A stretch of DNA of 35,857 nt from a bacterium (GTDB lineage Bacteria > Electryoneota > AABM5-125-24 > Hatepunaeales > Hatepunaeaceae). Made by a program: the position numbers and the translations under genes. The stretch spans positions 1 to 35,857 of the forward strand of contig JALGVR010000035.1 in the NCBI GenBank assembly GCA_025774605.1, given 5' to 3'. Shown here piece by piece: positions 25,726 to 33,797 of the stretch. How positions within the stretch are numbered: position 1 is the stretch's first letter; every line of letters starts with the position of its first letter. The notes beneath the pieces were generated by a model. That model was not told where the DNA came from. It was given only the letters and a program-made list of their open reading frames with translations, and did no database searches.

Positions 25726-26994
25726 CTATCCGATCGTGCTCCTCACCATTTGTGCATCGATCTTCAACGACTTCCAGACCTCATCCAGATCAATGCCCTC
25801 GATTCCCAGCGCTTTCAGCGATATCCGACTGGGATCGTCGGGCACGGTGTTGCCGCTTTTGCCGATCTTGTTCCAGTGGCAAAAGATATTCGCCAGGTGC
25901 GCCAGGTGAACCTCCTTCTCCTCAATGCCGGCTTGCTCAGGCGTATGATGATACTTGATGGCATTTACCAAAGGTATCGGGAGATTCCAACTGTCCGCCA
26001 CCATGGCGCCCACTTCTCCATGCTCGATATCGGCGAGTTCAAGTGAGACGTGATGCAGCGGCTGCTTGCGCCGCGCGGCTTCCGCCAAAATCCGGTAGAA
26101 CACATCCCGGAAATGCTGACGCATCGCCACCTTGCCGAAATCGTGCAGAAGTCCGACCACGAAGGCGTCCTTGGATATAACTTCGTCCGTGTATCGGCTC
26201 AAGGCGCGGGCTATGTATGCCGAACCGATGGAATGCAGCCAGAATTTATCCCTGTCAAACAGGAAATTCCTTCCATTCTCGCAAAAATGCAGCAGGCTCG
26301 CCGCCAGCGCAATGTTCACCACCTCGTCGAAGCCCATAACCACGATGGCGTGATCGATGTTGCCGATCTGGCGGTGAAAGCCGTAAAAGGCGCTGTTGAC
26401 AATCTGTAATATCTTCGCCGTGAGCGATTGATCCCTCTTAACCTCCTCGGCAAGGTTCTTGGCTGACGAGTGCGGATCATTGCTGATCGCCAGGATCGAT
26501 TTGGCAAGGGCGGAGAGCGGTGCGAGCGAATCGATTCTGCTTAACTTGGCGCGGATCTCGGACGGGTTGATTATGGTGGAGTCTTTCTTCTTTCCTCCAC
26601 CGCTGGGAAAGATTTCCGCTATGGTTCTGCTGAGTAGAATCTGGCTTAACGGTTTGGTCAGGATATTGTTCGCCCCGAGATTTTTCGCCTGCACGGATAA
26701 CCTGGCTGAGATCTCATCAAGGCAGACTATGACCGGTATCTCCTTCCAGGTGGTACGGGTTCTGATCGCCTGCAGGAGCTCCGCGGCCGTGAGATGTTCA
26801 AGTGTCCAGTCGGTTATGATCAGGTCCGGCTGATCCTGCGAAATGTGCTGAATTGCCGCCCGCACGTCAACCACCGGCACGACCAGGCAATCCCTGATCC
26901 GGTTGAGCATCTGGCTCGTCTGCTTAAGCTGCAGGACCGACCTGCTTGCCAGTAATATCTTCAGCCTCTTTCCGCCGTTGAAATCCGTGGACAT
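25726..26994 (-). CDS. Pseudo-receiver plus HDOD signalling protein, copy 1
   Basis: A 422-residue two-domain protein. Residues ~10-128 form a CheY-like receiver with Asp62 (in LIITDW) and Lys114 (in ILTKPL), but the strand-1 acidic pair is absent (KILLASRS) and the usual Thr/Ser is Cys91, so Mg2+-dependent phosphorylation is doubtful. Residues ~150-350 form an HDOD domain (LAEEVKRDQSLTAKILQIVNSAFYGF, GLLHDFGKV with H284-D285 retained), a domain linked to c-di-GMP-era signalling but usually non-catalytic. A short C-terminal extension follows (HLANIFCHWNKIGKSGN). The ATG shares a base with the kinase stop (TAATG), so the two are coupled. Paralogue of the gene at 29056. Confidence 0.9.
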   Translation of the reverse strand: MSTDFNGGKRLKILLASRSVLQLKQTSQMLNRIRDCLVVPVVDVRAAIQHISQDQPDLIITDWTLEHLTAAELLQAIRTRTTWKEIPVIVCLDEISARLSVQAKNLGANNILTKPLSQILLSRTIAEIFPSGGGKKKDSTIINPSEIRAKLSRIDSLAPLSALAKSILAISNDPHSSAKNLAEEVKRDQSLTAKILQIVNSAFYGFHRQIGNIDHAIVVMGFDEVVNIALAASLLHFCENGRNFLFDRDKFWLHSIGSAYIARALSRYTDEVISKDAFVVGLLHDFGKVAMRQHFRDVFYRILAEAARRKQPLHHVSLELADIEHGEVGAMVADSWNLPIPLVNAIKYHHTPEQAGIEEKEVHLAHLANIFCHWNKIGKSGNTVPDDPSRISLKALGIEGIDLDEVWKSLKIDAQMVRSTIG

Positions 26995-28667
26995 TAATCT
27001 ACCTGTTCAACCGGTAACGTGATAAAAAAGGTTGTACCTTCACCGGATTTGGTGTCAAAATGTATTTTTCCTCCATACGGTTCTATGAGCGACAGCGAGG
27101 ATGAAAGACCGAGCCCGCTGCCGGAGATCAATTCAGCCTGTTCATCCTCTTCACTGTTTTTCGTGGTGAAGAACGGTGTGAATATCCTGTCACGGACATC
27201 TTCCGGTATTCCACCGCCCGTGTCGGATATCGCCACAACAATATCCCCGCTCTTCTCCCTGTATTCAGTTCGAATTCCCAAGACCTTCCTGGGGCTGTTT
27301 CGCATGGCGTCCAGGGCGTTGTAAACGATGTTCATGATGGCCTGGGAAAAATCTCCGTATATACCCTTGACCGGCGGCAGCTTTTTATCGAATTCATATC
27401 TCTTCTCCACCTGATTCTTGAAGTACGCATTGGCATTGAGGAAGGTCAATTCGCAATTCAGCAGTTCGTTCAGATTGATGTTCACCCGCTTCGTGTTGCG
27501 TTCACGGCGCACCTTGTCCAGAAGGTTATTGATGATTTCCGTTATATTCCTGGTTGATTGTTCAATCGCCTCCAGCCCCGGCAGTTCCATCCCCTTCAGT
27601 TTCAGGATTTCCAGGTGTCCCATGGCGACGTGAACCGGATTCTGCAGGTTATGCACAATCCCCGAAACATAGAGCCCGAGTTGAGACAGCTCTCTCTGCC
27701 GCATCAGCTTCATGCGCATCTCCATCTCGAGCTTCTCCCTTTCGCCGCGCCTCTTTTCAGTAACGTCATGCATGTACAACCGGACAACGGCGATCCCCCC
27801 GTCCTGCCGCAGTCGCACATTTCCGGACAGCTCGAGCTCAAGCAGTCCTCCGTCACCTGATTTCACGTTCATATCAATATTATTGACCGCCTGCCCTTCG
27901 ATTAAACGCAGCCAACTGGAATAAAATGAATCACCGCCATCTTCTTTCAACAGATTCTCGATGTGGTCTCCGCGCGGATCGCACTGAATCTTCAATTTCT
28001 CCTTGAACATCCGGTTACAGTCCTTGATCAATCCTTCCGGAAACACCGAGACAACCATGTCCGATGAATTCTCGAAGAGGTCCTTGAACTCCTCTTCAGA
28101 GTTGAGCAGTCTCGTGTAGAGCATACGGTTGCGCGCCCCCGCCAACACCAGTCCGCCGATGGTATCGAGCAGTCGATTGGTCTTTTTATGTGACAGGCGG
28201 ATCACCGGATCGATCAGGGTGAAAGCGCCAATGTGGTCGTCATCGCCTTTGATCGGCAGCGCGGCAAGCCTCACTTTCTGCAGCGCATCCGAACCCCATA
28301 TCTTTATTATCTCCTCGTCCTCGACCTCTTCGACGTAGAACGGTTTTATCTGCTCCTCCACCCAATCCAGGATTCCCGCCCGCGAGCGGGGGATGAAATC
28401 CGTAACGGGACTGAAACTTCCGTACCGATTCGCCCATGAATCGAGTATCCAGCCGCTTGGTTCACGGTGCCGAAGCCAGAAGAAGGCACAAATCGACGCC
28501 TTGAAGATATTGGCAAAACTCGAACAGACCTGCGAGAAGTAATCCGGTTCATTCAGGTTCCTGACAATCGCTTCAGCCACCAGCCGGACCACGGACATCT
28601 GGTAGGTTTTAGCCTCGTTGTCCTTGGTCAGGGACTCTATCAGCTCACGATAGTTCGAGTTTTCCAA
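26994..28667 (-). CDS. GAF-PAS sensor histidine kinase, copy 1
   Basis: A 557-residue soluble kinase with no membrane segment. Order: short N-terminal helix, GAF-like domain (~25-185), PAS domain (~190-305, FKDLFENSSDMVVSVFPEG ... LYMHDVTEKRR), HisKA-like region with the phosphoacceptor His339 in GIVHNLQNP, and HATPase_c (~430-557) with N box QAIMNIVYNALDAM, G1 ISDTGGGIPEDV, F box FTPFFTTK and G2 GSGLGLSS. The H box HNLQNP is a known variant of HELRNP. It would sense an intracellular ligand. Start is TTG at 28667 with AGGAG nine bases upstream. Its leader carries the promoter and three operator-like repeats at 28771-29016. Coupled to the HDOD gene downstream. Confidence 0.92.
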   Translation of the reverse strand: MENSNYRELIESLTKDNEAKTYQMSVVRLVAEAIVRNLNEPDYFSQVCSSFANIFKASICAFFWLRHREPSGWILDSWANRYGSFSPVTDFIPRSRAGILDWVEEQIKPFYVEEVEDEEIIKIWGSDALQKVRLAALPIKGDDDHIGAFTLIDPVIRLSHKKTNRLLDTIGGLVLAGARNRMLYTRLLNSEEEFKDLFENSSDMVVSVFPEGLIKDCNRMFKEKLKIQCDPRGDHIENLLKEDGGDSFYSSWLRLIEGQAVNNIDMNVKSGDGGLLELELSGNVRLRQDGGIAVVRLYMHDVTEKRRGEREKLEMEMRMKLMRQRELSQLGLYVSGIVHNLQNPVHVAMGHLEILKLKGMELPGLEAIEQSTRNITEIINNLLDKVRRERNTKRVNINLNELLNCELTFLNANAYFKNQVEKRYEFDKKLPPVKGIYGDFSQAIMNIVYNALDAMRNSPRKVLGIRTEYREKSGDIVVAISDTGGGIPEDVRDRIFTPFFTTKNSEEDEQAELISGSGLGLSSSLSLIEPYGGKIHFDTKSGEGTTFFITLPVEQVD

Positions 28668-28771
28668 GACTCGATTCTCCTGTTGAAAATCACTGCGACA
28701 TCCCGATGTTTTCTTTCATGCCTCAATCCTCTGAGGAAGTTTGAGTGTTGTCAGAAGCTCAATATCAACAT

Positions 28772-28789
28772 ACTCTACCACCATGGAGT
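28772..28789. promoter_or_regulatory. Operator-like inverted repeat, operon 1 copy 1
   Basis: ACTCTA-CCACCA-TGGAGT: 5 of 6 arm positions pair. It is followed by AACCTTAAAATT, similar to the flank of copy 2. It lies 105 bases before the kinase start codon. Confidence 0.6.
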
Positions 28790-28861
28790 AACCTTAAAAT
28801 TTCGCACAAAATGTCCATCCAATAAAGGCTTGTGGTCAACGAGGGAAATTAATCTGTGTTT

Positions 28862-28879
28862 ACTCTATTACTATAGAGT
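28862..28879. promoter_or_regulatory. Operator-like inverted repeat, operon 1 copy 2
   Basis: ACTCTA-TTACTA-TAGAGT, a perfect 6-bp inverted repeat flanked by T and A that extend it, 90 bases from copy 1. Confidence 0.7.
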
Positions 28880-28956
28880 AACCCTGAATTATCCCCAAAA
28901 AATACCTTCTGTTGGAAGGAGCGAAATAAATCGGTCTGGATCTGATCCCAAATATT

Positions 28957-28974
28957 ACTCTATGGTCGTAGAGT
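28957..28974. promoter_or_regulatory. Operator-like inverted repeat, operon 1 copy 3 (promoter-proximal)
   Basis: ACTCTA-TGGTCG-TAGAGT, a perfect 6-bp inverted repeat 13 bases downstream of the -10 box of the operon 1 promoter, covering roughly the first 25 transcribed bases. Confidence 0.75.
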
Positions 28975-28987
28975 GATACTTGGTTCG

Positions 28988-29016
28988 AATATACGATTTT
29001 ATCTCGGCTTTGTCAA
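28988..29016 (-). promoter_or_regulatory. Sigma70-type promoter of kinase/HDOD operon 1
   Basis: On the - strand: TTGACA (29016-29011), a 17-base spacer, TATATT (28993-28988). The -35 box matches consensus perfectly and is preceded by TTTCTC, exactly as at the operon 2 promoter. The start point should be near 28981. Confidence 0.85.
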
Positions 29017-29055
29017 GAGAAAAATCACGGTTTATCACTTAAACTGGGCAAACGG

Positions 29056-30312
29056 TTATTCCAGGATATCCCTTAGATGCATTGGATCCATTTTCAACGA
29101 CTGCCAGAATTCATCCAGTTGATCTTCCTTAATGCCAAGCCTCAGCAGTGAGAGATAATTCGGTTCGTCAGCAACGCTGTTGCCGCTCTCGCCGATTTTG
29201 TATCGATGACAGAAGAAATTTGCCAGGTGTGCCACATCGATCTCCCGACCGTCCTTATCAACCGACTCAGGGCGGTGGTGATAACGGATCGCCCTGACCA
29301 GCGGAAGGGGCAGCTTCCAGCTCTCAGCGACCATTCCGCCTATCTCGGCGTGATCGGTACCGGTGAGCTCGCGGCAGACCTCGTGCAGCGGTCGTTGTTG
29401 ATCCTCCGCCGTCTTAATCATATGGTGAAATTCCTCCCTGAAGTGCTGATTAAGAACCACCTTTCCGAAATCGTGCAGTAAGCCCATCACAAAGGCATCC
29501 CTGGGGGACAGATCGTTTAACCGCTTGCTCAGGGCGCGAGCGATATGGGCAGTTCCCAGCGAATGGCCCCAGAATTCCTTCCGGTTGAGAGCGCTGTCAT
29601 CCTCCGTATCGAATGCCTCCATCAGACACACAACTTGGGCGATGTTCATGATCTCATCGAAACCGAGCACGACGATGGCGCGATCGACATTCCCGATCTC
29701 GCGGTGGAACCCGTAATAGGCAGAGTTGGCTATCTTCAGTATCCTGGCCGTGATCGATTGGTCCTTCTTGATCTCTCCGGCGAGATCGCGAGCCGATGAA
29801 TTGGGGTCCTTGAGCAGGTCCATAATCTTGGCGGCAAGGGAGGGCAGGGGTGCAAGGAGGTGTATCTGCTCAAGTTTTGCCTTTATCTTCCTGTAATCAA
29901 ACGGGGTATTGCCTTTCACCTGCCGTCTTGAGACCGGGAAAAATCCTGCCAATATCCTGCTGAGGGCGTTCTGGTTTAATGGTTTGAACAGAACCTGCGC
30001 CGCGCCCAGAGTCAATGCCTGTTCCGTTAAGTCCCGATCGGATTCATCGAGGGTGATTAAAACCGGAATACGTTTCCAATCATCATTCGTTCTCATAGCC
30101 TGAAGCAGGTCGGATGCAGTATGTGACTCAAGTTGCCAGTCCGCGATAACCAGGTCCGGTTTATACTGGATGAAATATCGTAAGGATTTGTGAACACTGT
30201 CCTTGTGTTCGATCTCACAAGGTCGGATTCGTTGCAGCATCAGGCAGGTTTCACTCTTGAACACGGTTGACCCGGTTATCAAAAGTACTTTCAATCTTTC
30301 AGAATGATTCAT
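29056..30312 (-). CDS. Pseudo-receiver plus HDOD signalling protein, copy 2
   Basis: A 418-residue paralogue of the copy 1 protein with the same layout. Receiver ~7-125: Asp58 (LVIADW) and Lys110 (VLFKPL) are kept, Thr88 is kept (PVLITL), but strand 1 reads KVLLITGS, lacking the acidic metal-binding pair. HDOD ~150-350: LAGEIKKDQSITARILKIANSAYYGF, FVMGLLHDFGKVVLNQHF and a GMVAESWKLPLPLVRAIRYHH segment. C-terminal extension HLANFFCHRYKIGESGN is conserved with copy 1, so it is likely functional. The ATG overlaps the kinase stop (ATGA). Probable role: output partner of the adjoining kinase, by protein interaction rather than DNA binding (no DNA-binding domain). Confidence 0.9.
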   Translation of the reverse strand: MNHSERLKVLLITGSTVFKSETCLMLQRIRPCEIEHKDSVHKSLRYFIQYKPDLVIADWQLESHTASDLLQAMRTNDDWKRIPVLITLDESDRDLTEQALTLGAAQVLFKPLNQNALSRILAGFFPVSRRQVKGNTPFDYRKIKAKLEQIHLLAPLPSLAAKIMDLLKDPNSSARDLAGEIKKDQSITARILKIANSAYYGFHREIGNVDRAIVVLGFDEIMNIAQVVCLMEAFDTEDDSALNRKEFWGHSLGTAHIARALSKRLNDLSPRDAFVMGLLHDFGKVVLNQHFREEFHHMIKTAEDQQRPLHEVCRELTGTDHAEIGGMVAESWKLPLPLVRAIRYHHRPESVDKDGREIDVAHLANFFCHRYKIGESGNSVADEPNYLSLLRLGIKEDQLDEFWQSLKMDPMHLRDILE

Positions 30313-32000
30313 GATTTCCTTGCCTTCCTGCCCTTTGCTGTCACCTTGAAGGTAATATAAAAGGTTGTACCCTCACCGGGGATTGATTCATAGCTTATGG
30401 ACCCCTGATAAGGCTCCAGCAGGGATCTGGCGCTGGACAATCCCAGGCCGCTGCCGGAGGATAATCCATTCTTGGCGTCTTCGGAGCCTCCCTTGGTGGT
30501 GAAGAACGGTTCGAAGATCCTGTCGCCGACATCTTGCGCAACTCCCGGTCCGCTATCCGAAATGGATAACCTGACCTCACCCTGTCCGCTGTCGAACTCG
30601 GTCCGAATGGTCAGTTGCCTGTGCATGCTCCCCTTCATCGCATCGAGGGCATTGTAGACGATGTTCATGATCGCCTGGGAAAAATCGCCGTACAGTCCCT
30701 TCAACTTCGGCAGGTTGTCGGCAAAGTGAAATTCCTTCTTGACATCATGTTTGTAGAACATATTGGCTTCAAGGAACTTCAACTCGCTCTGAAGCAGCCA
30801 GTTCAGGTCAACATCTGTCGGTTTGGTGTTTCTCTCCCGACTGATCTTATCGAGCAGGTTCCCGACGATTCCGGTGATATTGTTAGTGTGTTCTTCAATT
30901 ATTCCAACCTCGGGAGAATCGACACCCTTCTTTTTAAGTAAGGTGAGATGTCCCTGGATGATATGGATCGGATTCTGCAGATTGTGCGCAATTCCGGTCA
31001 CATAGAGACCCACCTGGGCGAGCTCCCGCTGTCGCATCAGTTTCACCTTCATTTCGAGCTCGCGGCTTAACCGTTCATTACGGCGTTTCTCCGTCACGTC
31101 GCGAAGGTAGAGCCTTATGAAACCGACACTGCCGTTTGTCTGGAAATTGACATTGCCGGACAGCTCGGTTTCTATGTATTTTCCGTTTTTACCCTTGAGC
31201 AGCACATCGACGTTCTGTACTTCCTCACCCTTAATCAGCTTCGCCCAGCATCTGCTGAAATTGCCGCCCGGTTCCTCCTTGATCAAATCGGTAAAAATGT
31301 TGTCGGACGAATCGCCTTTAACCCCCAACTTCTTTCTGAACGCCTGATTGCAATCCCTGATAACCCCGTCCGGGAACACCACCACCGCCATGTCGGATGC
31401 GTTTTCGAACAGGTCGTAAAACGCCTCTTTTGCATCGTGCAATCCCTTGTAGAGGACGCGATTGTTGAATCCCGACTTGATCAGGCTGCTCAATATGTGA
31501 ATAAACCGGATGATGTTCTTGCTTGACATGTGCATGATCGGGTCGATAAGGACGATTGCACCCATTTTAAGATCGTCGAAGTTGACCGGTATCAGGGCGA
31601 ATCTCACCTTGTCAGGCACGTTTGGTCCCCAGAATCTGATGGCCGGGTCGTCCTCAACATTTTCAAGGTAGAGTGGATTGTCGCGCTGACGGACCCATTC
31701 CAGCAATCCCTCTTCATGCTCGGGAAGCAGGTCGGATACAGGATACAGACCGCTCGAGCCGCCCGCCCAAGCCTCCAGCCACCAGCCCGACGGCTCCCGG
31801 CGTCGAAACTGAAACAGCGCACAGACGGATGCTTCAAATATCTGCAGAAAATCGGAGCAGAGCCTGGTGAAATAGCCTGTGTCCTGCAATCCACTGACCA
31901 CAGACTCCGCCACCAGGCGGACTATCGACATCTGGTAAAGGTTTTCCTCGTTTTCCCTGGTGAGGGCGTCAATTATTTTGCGTAGGTTCTCACTTTCCAA
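30309..32000 (-). CDS. GAF-PAS sensor histidine kinase, copy 2
   Basis: A 563-residue kinase collinear with copy 1: up to His339 (GIAHNLQNP) I can align the two without a single gap. GAF-like ~25-185, PAS ~190-305 (FYDLFENASDMAVVVFPDG ... LYLRDVTEKRR), HisKA-like region, HATPase_c with QAIMNIVYNALDAM, ISDSGPGVAQDV, FEPFFTTK and GSGLGLSS. The C-terminus adds a basic tail (KGRKARKS). The GAF half has diverged more than the catalytic core, suggesting a different ligand. Start is TTG at 32000 with GAGG about eleven bases before; the same unusual start codon as copy 1. The promoter and operator lie about 190-250 bases upstream. Confidence 0.92.
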   Translation of the reverse strand: MESENLRKIIDALTRENEENLYQMSIVRLVAESVVSGLQDTGYFTRLCSDFLQIFEASVCALFQFRRREPSGWWLEAWAGGSSGLYPVSDLLPEHEEGLLEWVRQRDNPLYLENVEDDPAIRFWGPNVPDKVRFALIPVNFDDLKMGAIVLIDPIMHMSSKNIIRFIHILSSLIKSGFNNRVLYKGLHDAKEAFYDLFENASDMAVVVFPDGVIRDCNQAFRKKLGVKGDSSDNIFTDLIKEEPGGNFSRCWAKLIKGEEVQNVDVLLKGKNGKYIETELSGNVNFQTNGSVGFIRLYLRDVTEKRRNERLSRELEMKVKLMRQRELAQVGLYVTGIAHNLQNPIHIIQGHLTLLKKKGVDSPEVGIIEEHTNNITGIVGNLLDKISRERNTKPTDVDLNWLLQSELKFLEANMFYKHDVKKEFHFADNLPKLKGLYGDFSQAIMNIVYNALDAMKGSMHRQLTIRTEFDSGQGEVRLSISDSGPGVAQDVGDRIFEPFFTTKGGSEDAKNGLSSGSGLGLSSARSLLEPYQGSISYESIPGEGTTFYITFKVTAKGRKARKS

Positions 32001-32192
32001 GGTAAACGATGTCCTCTCTTAAGATTGATTACACCAAAGGAGCTTCAACTGTTACGCGCTGCCATCTGAACGCATCCGGCACAACCTGACGTTTCACCGG
32101 CAAACTCTTTGAACTGATAATGTCAAGCTGGTTTTATGTTGATCGTGAAATATCAAGTAATTATAAGATTCTTGTTGTCGTTTTCAATATGT

Positions 32193-32210
32193 ACTCTATG
32201 GTTATAGAGT
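32193..32210. promoter_or_regulatory. Operator-like inverted repeat of operon 2
   Basis: ACTCTA-TGGTTA-TAGAGT, a perfect 6-bp inverted repeat 12 bases downstream of the operon 2 -10 box, one base off the spacing of the proximal copy in operon 1. Confidence 0.78.
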
Positions 32211-32222
32211 GCTTTTGGAAAG

Positions 32223-32251
32223 AATATATGCAATCAATATTATTTTGTCAA
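32223..32251 (-). promoter_or_regulatory. Sigma70-type promoter of kinase/HDOD operon 2
   Basis: On the - strand: TTGACA (32251-32246), a 17-base spacer, TATATT (32228-32223), preceded by TTTCTC. Both boxes and spacing are identical to the operon 1 promoter while most of the spacer differs. The rest of 32001-32437 holds no gene apart from the hairpin at 32350. Confidence 0.87.
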
Positions 32252-32349
32252 GAGAAATCCCCATTTTTCTATAGATTATTTATTTTCGTCCCGTTTTTTC
32301 CATTGAATCGTGGTCCGGCAGTTGTTCCAGATCACAATCATGAACGAGT

Positions 32350-32379
32350 GAGGCACAGCCGCTGCAATGGCTGTGCCTC
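32350..32379. terminator. Strong hairpin downstream of porB
   Basis: An 11-bp perfect inverted repeat GAGGCACAGCC / GGCTGTGCCTC with an 8-base loop, about 60-90 bases after the porB stop codon and before the operon 2 promoter. There is no T-run on either side, so it may terminate weakly or protect the 3' end. Confidence 0.6.
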
Positions 32380-32437
32380 CGTGGAAGACAGGTATTGAGT
32401 TTATTTTTTAAGGAGATAAGAGTAGTCGGGGGTCCTC

Positions 32438-33367
32438 TCAGGCAGGATGCTCATTTGTTATGGCTTCGCTGACCCGCATATGATGCATCAGGCGCGCCCA
32501 TTCGGCGTTAACGTTTTTCTGGATGTAATCCCGCTGTTCCTCGGTCAGATGTCTGAAGCGCCCCTGCAGGGAGAGATAATCGTTCACCGGTCGCTGAGGC
32601 GGATTCTTCGACAGCGTGTAGTGTGTACCTGCTTCGACTTCATACAGGGGAAATACCCGCGATTCCACCGCATAGCGGGCTTCGAGGATCGAATCCTTTT
32701 CCAGGGCTTTATGTCCCGGCGGGCAGGGGCTGAAGATATGGATGATCCTGAACCCCTCGATCGACATGGCTTTGCGGAATTTATGGACGAGATCGTCTGG
32801 ATAGGCGATGGTTGTGGACGCGGCATAGGGGACGCGGTGCGCCGCCATGATTTCGAGCAGGTTCTTTTTCTTCTCCTTCTTGAAATCCTTTCCGGGCGTG
32901 GTGGTTGTCCAGGCTCCCCAGGGCGTCGCCGATGAACGTTGAATGCCGGTGTTCATATAGGCTTCGTTGTCATAGCAGACGTAGATTATATCGTCGTTGC
33001 GCTCCGCCGCGGCGGAGAGTTGACCGAAGCCGATGTCCATCGTTCCGCCGTCACCCGCCCAGGCGACTACGTTGATCCCCTTCTTTCCGGTGGCGTTAAG
33101 TCCGGCTCGAATGGCTCCGGCAGTTATCGCCGCAGTTTCGAAAGCCACCTGAAACACCGGGACGTTGCAGGCGGAGTAGGGGAACGGTCCGTCTATCACC
33201 GCCCAGCAGCACGCCGGGAAAATCAGGATAGTATTGCGTCCCAGAGTCTTCAACGCCAGTCTCATCGCCAGCGCGGCGCCGCAACCCGGACATGCGACAT
33301 GACCGGGCTTCATTATCTCTTCTTCGGCAACTTCCGTAAAATTCTTCAGATATGTTAGAGTTTCCAT
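32438..33367 (-). CDS. porB: Pyruvate:ferredoxin oxidoreductase beta subunit
   Basis: The thiamine-diphosphate subunit of a 2-oxoacid:ferredoxin oxidoreductase, which converts pyruvate and CoA to acetyl-CoA, CO2 and reduced ferredoxin. In its 309 residues: [4Fe-4S] ligands CPGCG (22, 25), a further Cys in FPACCWAV, and Cys in FSPCPPGH; ThDP/Mg motif GDGGTMDIG ... YDNEAYMNTG. The sequence GIQRSSATPWGAWTTTTP is typical of PorB for pyruvate rather than KorB. ATG at 33367 with GAAGGA immediately before. It follows porA on the same strand but with a 430-base gap instead of the usual tight linkage, and no gamma or delta subunit gene is present. Confidence 0.93.
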   Translation of the reverse strand: METLTYLKNFTEVAEEEIMKPGHVACPGCGAALAMRLALKTLGRNTILIFPACCWAVIDGPFPYSACNVPVFQVAFETAAITAGAIRAGLNATGKKGINVVAWAGDGGTMDIGFGQLSAAAERNDDIIYVCYDNEAYMNTGIQRSSATPWGAWTTTTPGKDFKKEKKKNLLEIMAAHRVPYAASTTIAYPDDLVHKFRKAMSIEGFRIIHIFSPCPPGHKALEKDSILEARYAVESRVFPLYEVEAGTHYTLSKNPPQRPVNDYLSLQGRFRHLTEEQRDYIQKNVNAEWARLMHHMRVSEAITNEHPA

Positions 33368-33797
33368 TCCTTCAACCTGTATCTGAGTTTTGCCCGTTCA
33401 TGGACAAATTATCGAAACCATACAATGCCTGTTGAAAATCCGTCAACTGTCATACCTGCGGAACAGTCTGTCCGAAAATACAATTTTTCAATGTTCAGTC
33501 CCGGAAATGGATGCGGCGCGCCTGGGACGGCCTGCTGAGCCCGAACTCAGCGGGGCTCGATAAATCGGTCCCTGCGCGATATTGATCTTCACTCCATATA
33601 TTAAAGGAACCGAGCATTGGTTACGCTCGCAATATCGGCGACTTCTCTGATTCCAACTTCCGTTGGAAAGATGATATTCAAGGTGTTCGGTATTTCCGGA
33701 TACACTGCCTTCGCGGGAGTGACAATGTAAGATACGATCCTGGAAACGGTGTACTTTTCAACAGATACCATATACAGCCCCCCCGAACTCCGGTCTT
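33368..33797. other. Unusual spacer between porA and porB
   Basis: 430 bases without an established gene in an otherwise compact operon. It contains a weak candidate small ORF (33601-33771), a short hairpin (GCTGAG / CTCAGC at 33535-33552), and an inverted repeat TCCAAC / GTTGGA near 33653. I see no recognisable remnant of porG or porD. Confidence 0.6.
33601..33771 (-). CDS. Candidate 56-residue protein between porA and porB
   Basis: An ATG-started ORF just under the ORF-track length cut-off, in the porA-porB gap on the same strand. Peptide begins MVSVEKYTVSRIVSYIV and ends VTNARFL; no motif or membrane segment. A G-run about seven bases before the ATG could act as a ribosome site. It may be chance or the remnant of a longer gene. 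I do not assign a function. Confidence 0.25.
   Translation of the reverse strand: MVSVEKYTVSRIVSYIVTPAKAVYPEIPNTLNIIFPTEVGIREVADIASVTNARFL

Larger units (their letters stand above)
28771..29050. repeat. Diverged ~90-95 bp tandem units in the leader of kinase operon 1
   Basis: Three successive segments start with the ACTCTA-N6-TAGAGT repeat at 28771, 28861 and 28956. Units 1 and 2 share TACTCTA...GAGTAACC at the left and an AA(C/G)GAG.GAAAT.AATC segment at the right. Only the third, promoter-proximal unit has intact -35 and -10 boxes. The leader 28668-29055 contains no gene that I can support. Confidence 0.65.

Noticed and set aside
28467-28976. 169-residue + strand ORF
   Set aside because: Antisense to the kinase start and running through the operator region; composition fits a shadow ORF.
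32193-32210. MerR-family operator
   Set aside because: The half-sites resemble metal-responsive MerR dyads, but those sit between -35 and -10 boxes with a 19-20 base spacer. Here the spacer is 17 and the dyad is downstream of the -10 box.
32120-32398. 92-residue + strand ORF in the leader of kinase operon 2
   Set aside because: It crosses the promoter, the operator repeat and the hairpin, lacks a ribosome site, and has no recognisable motif.
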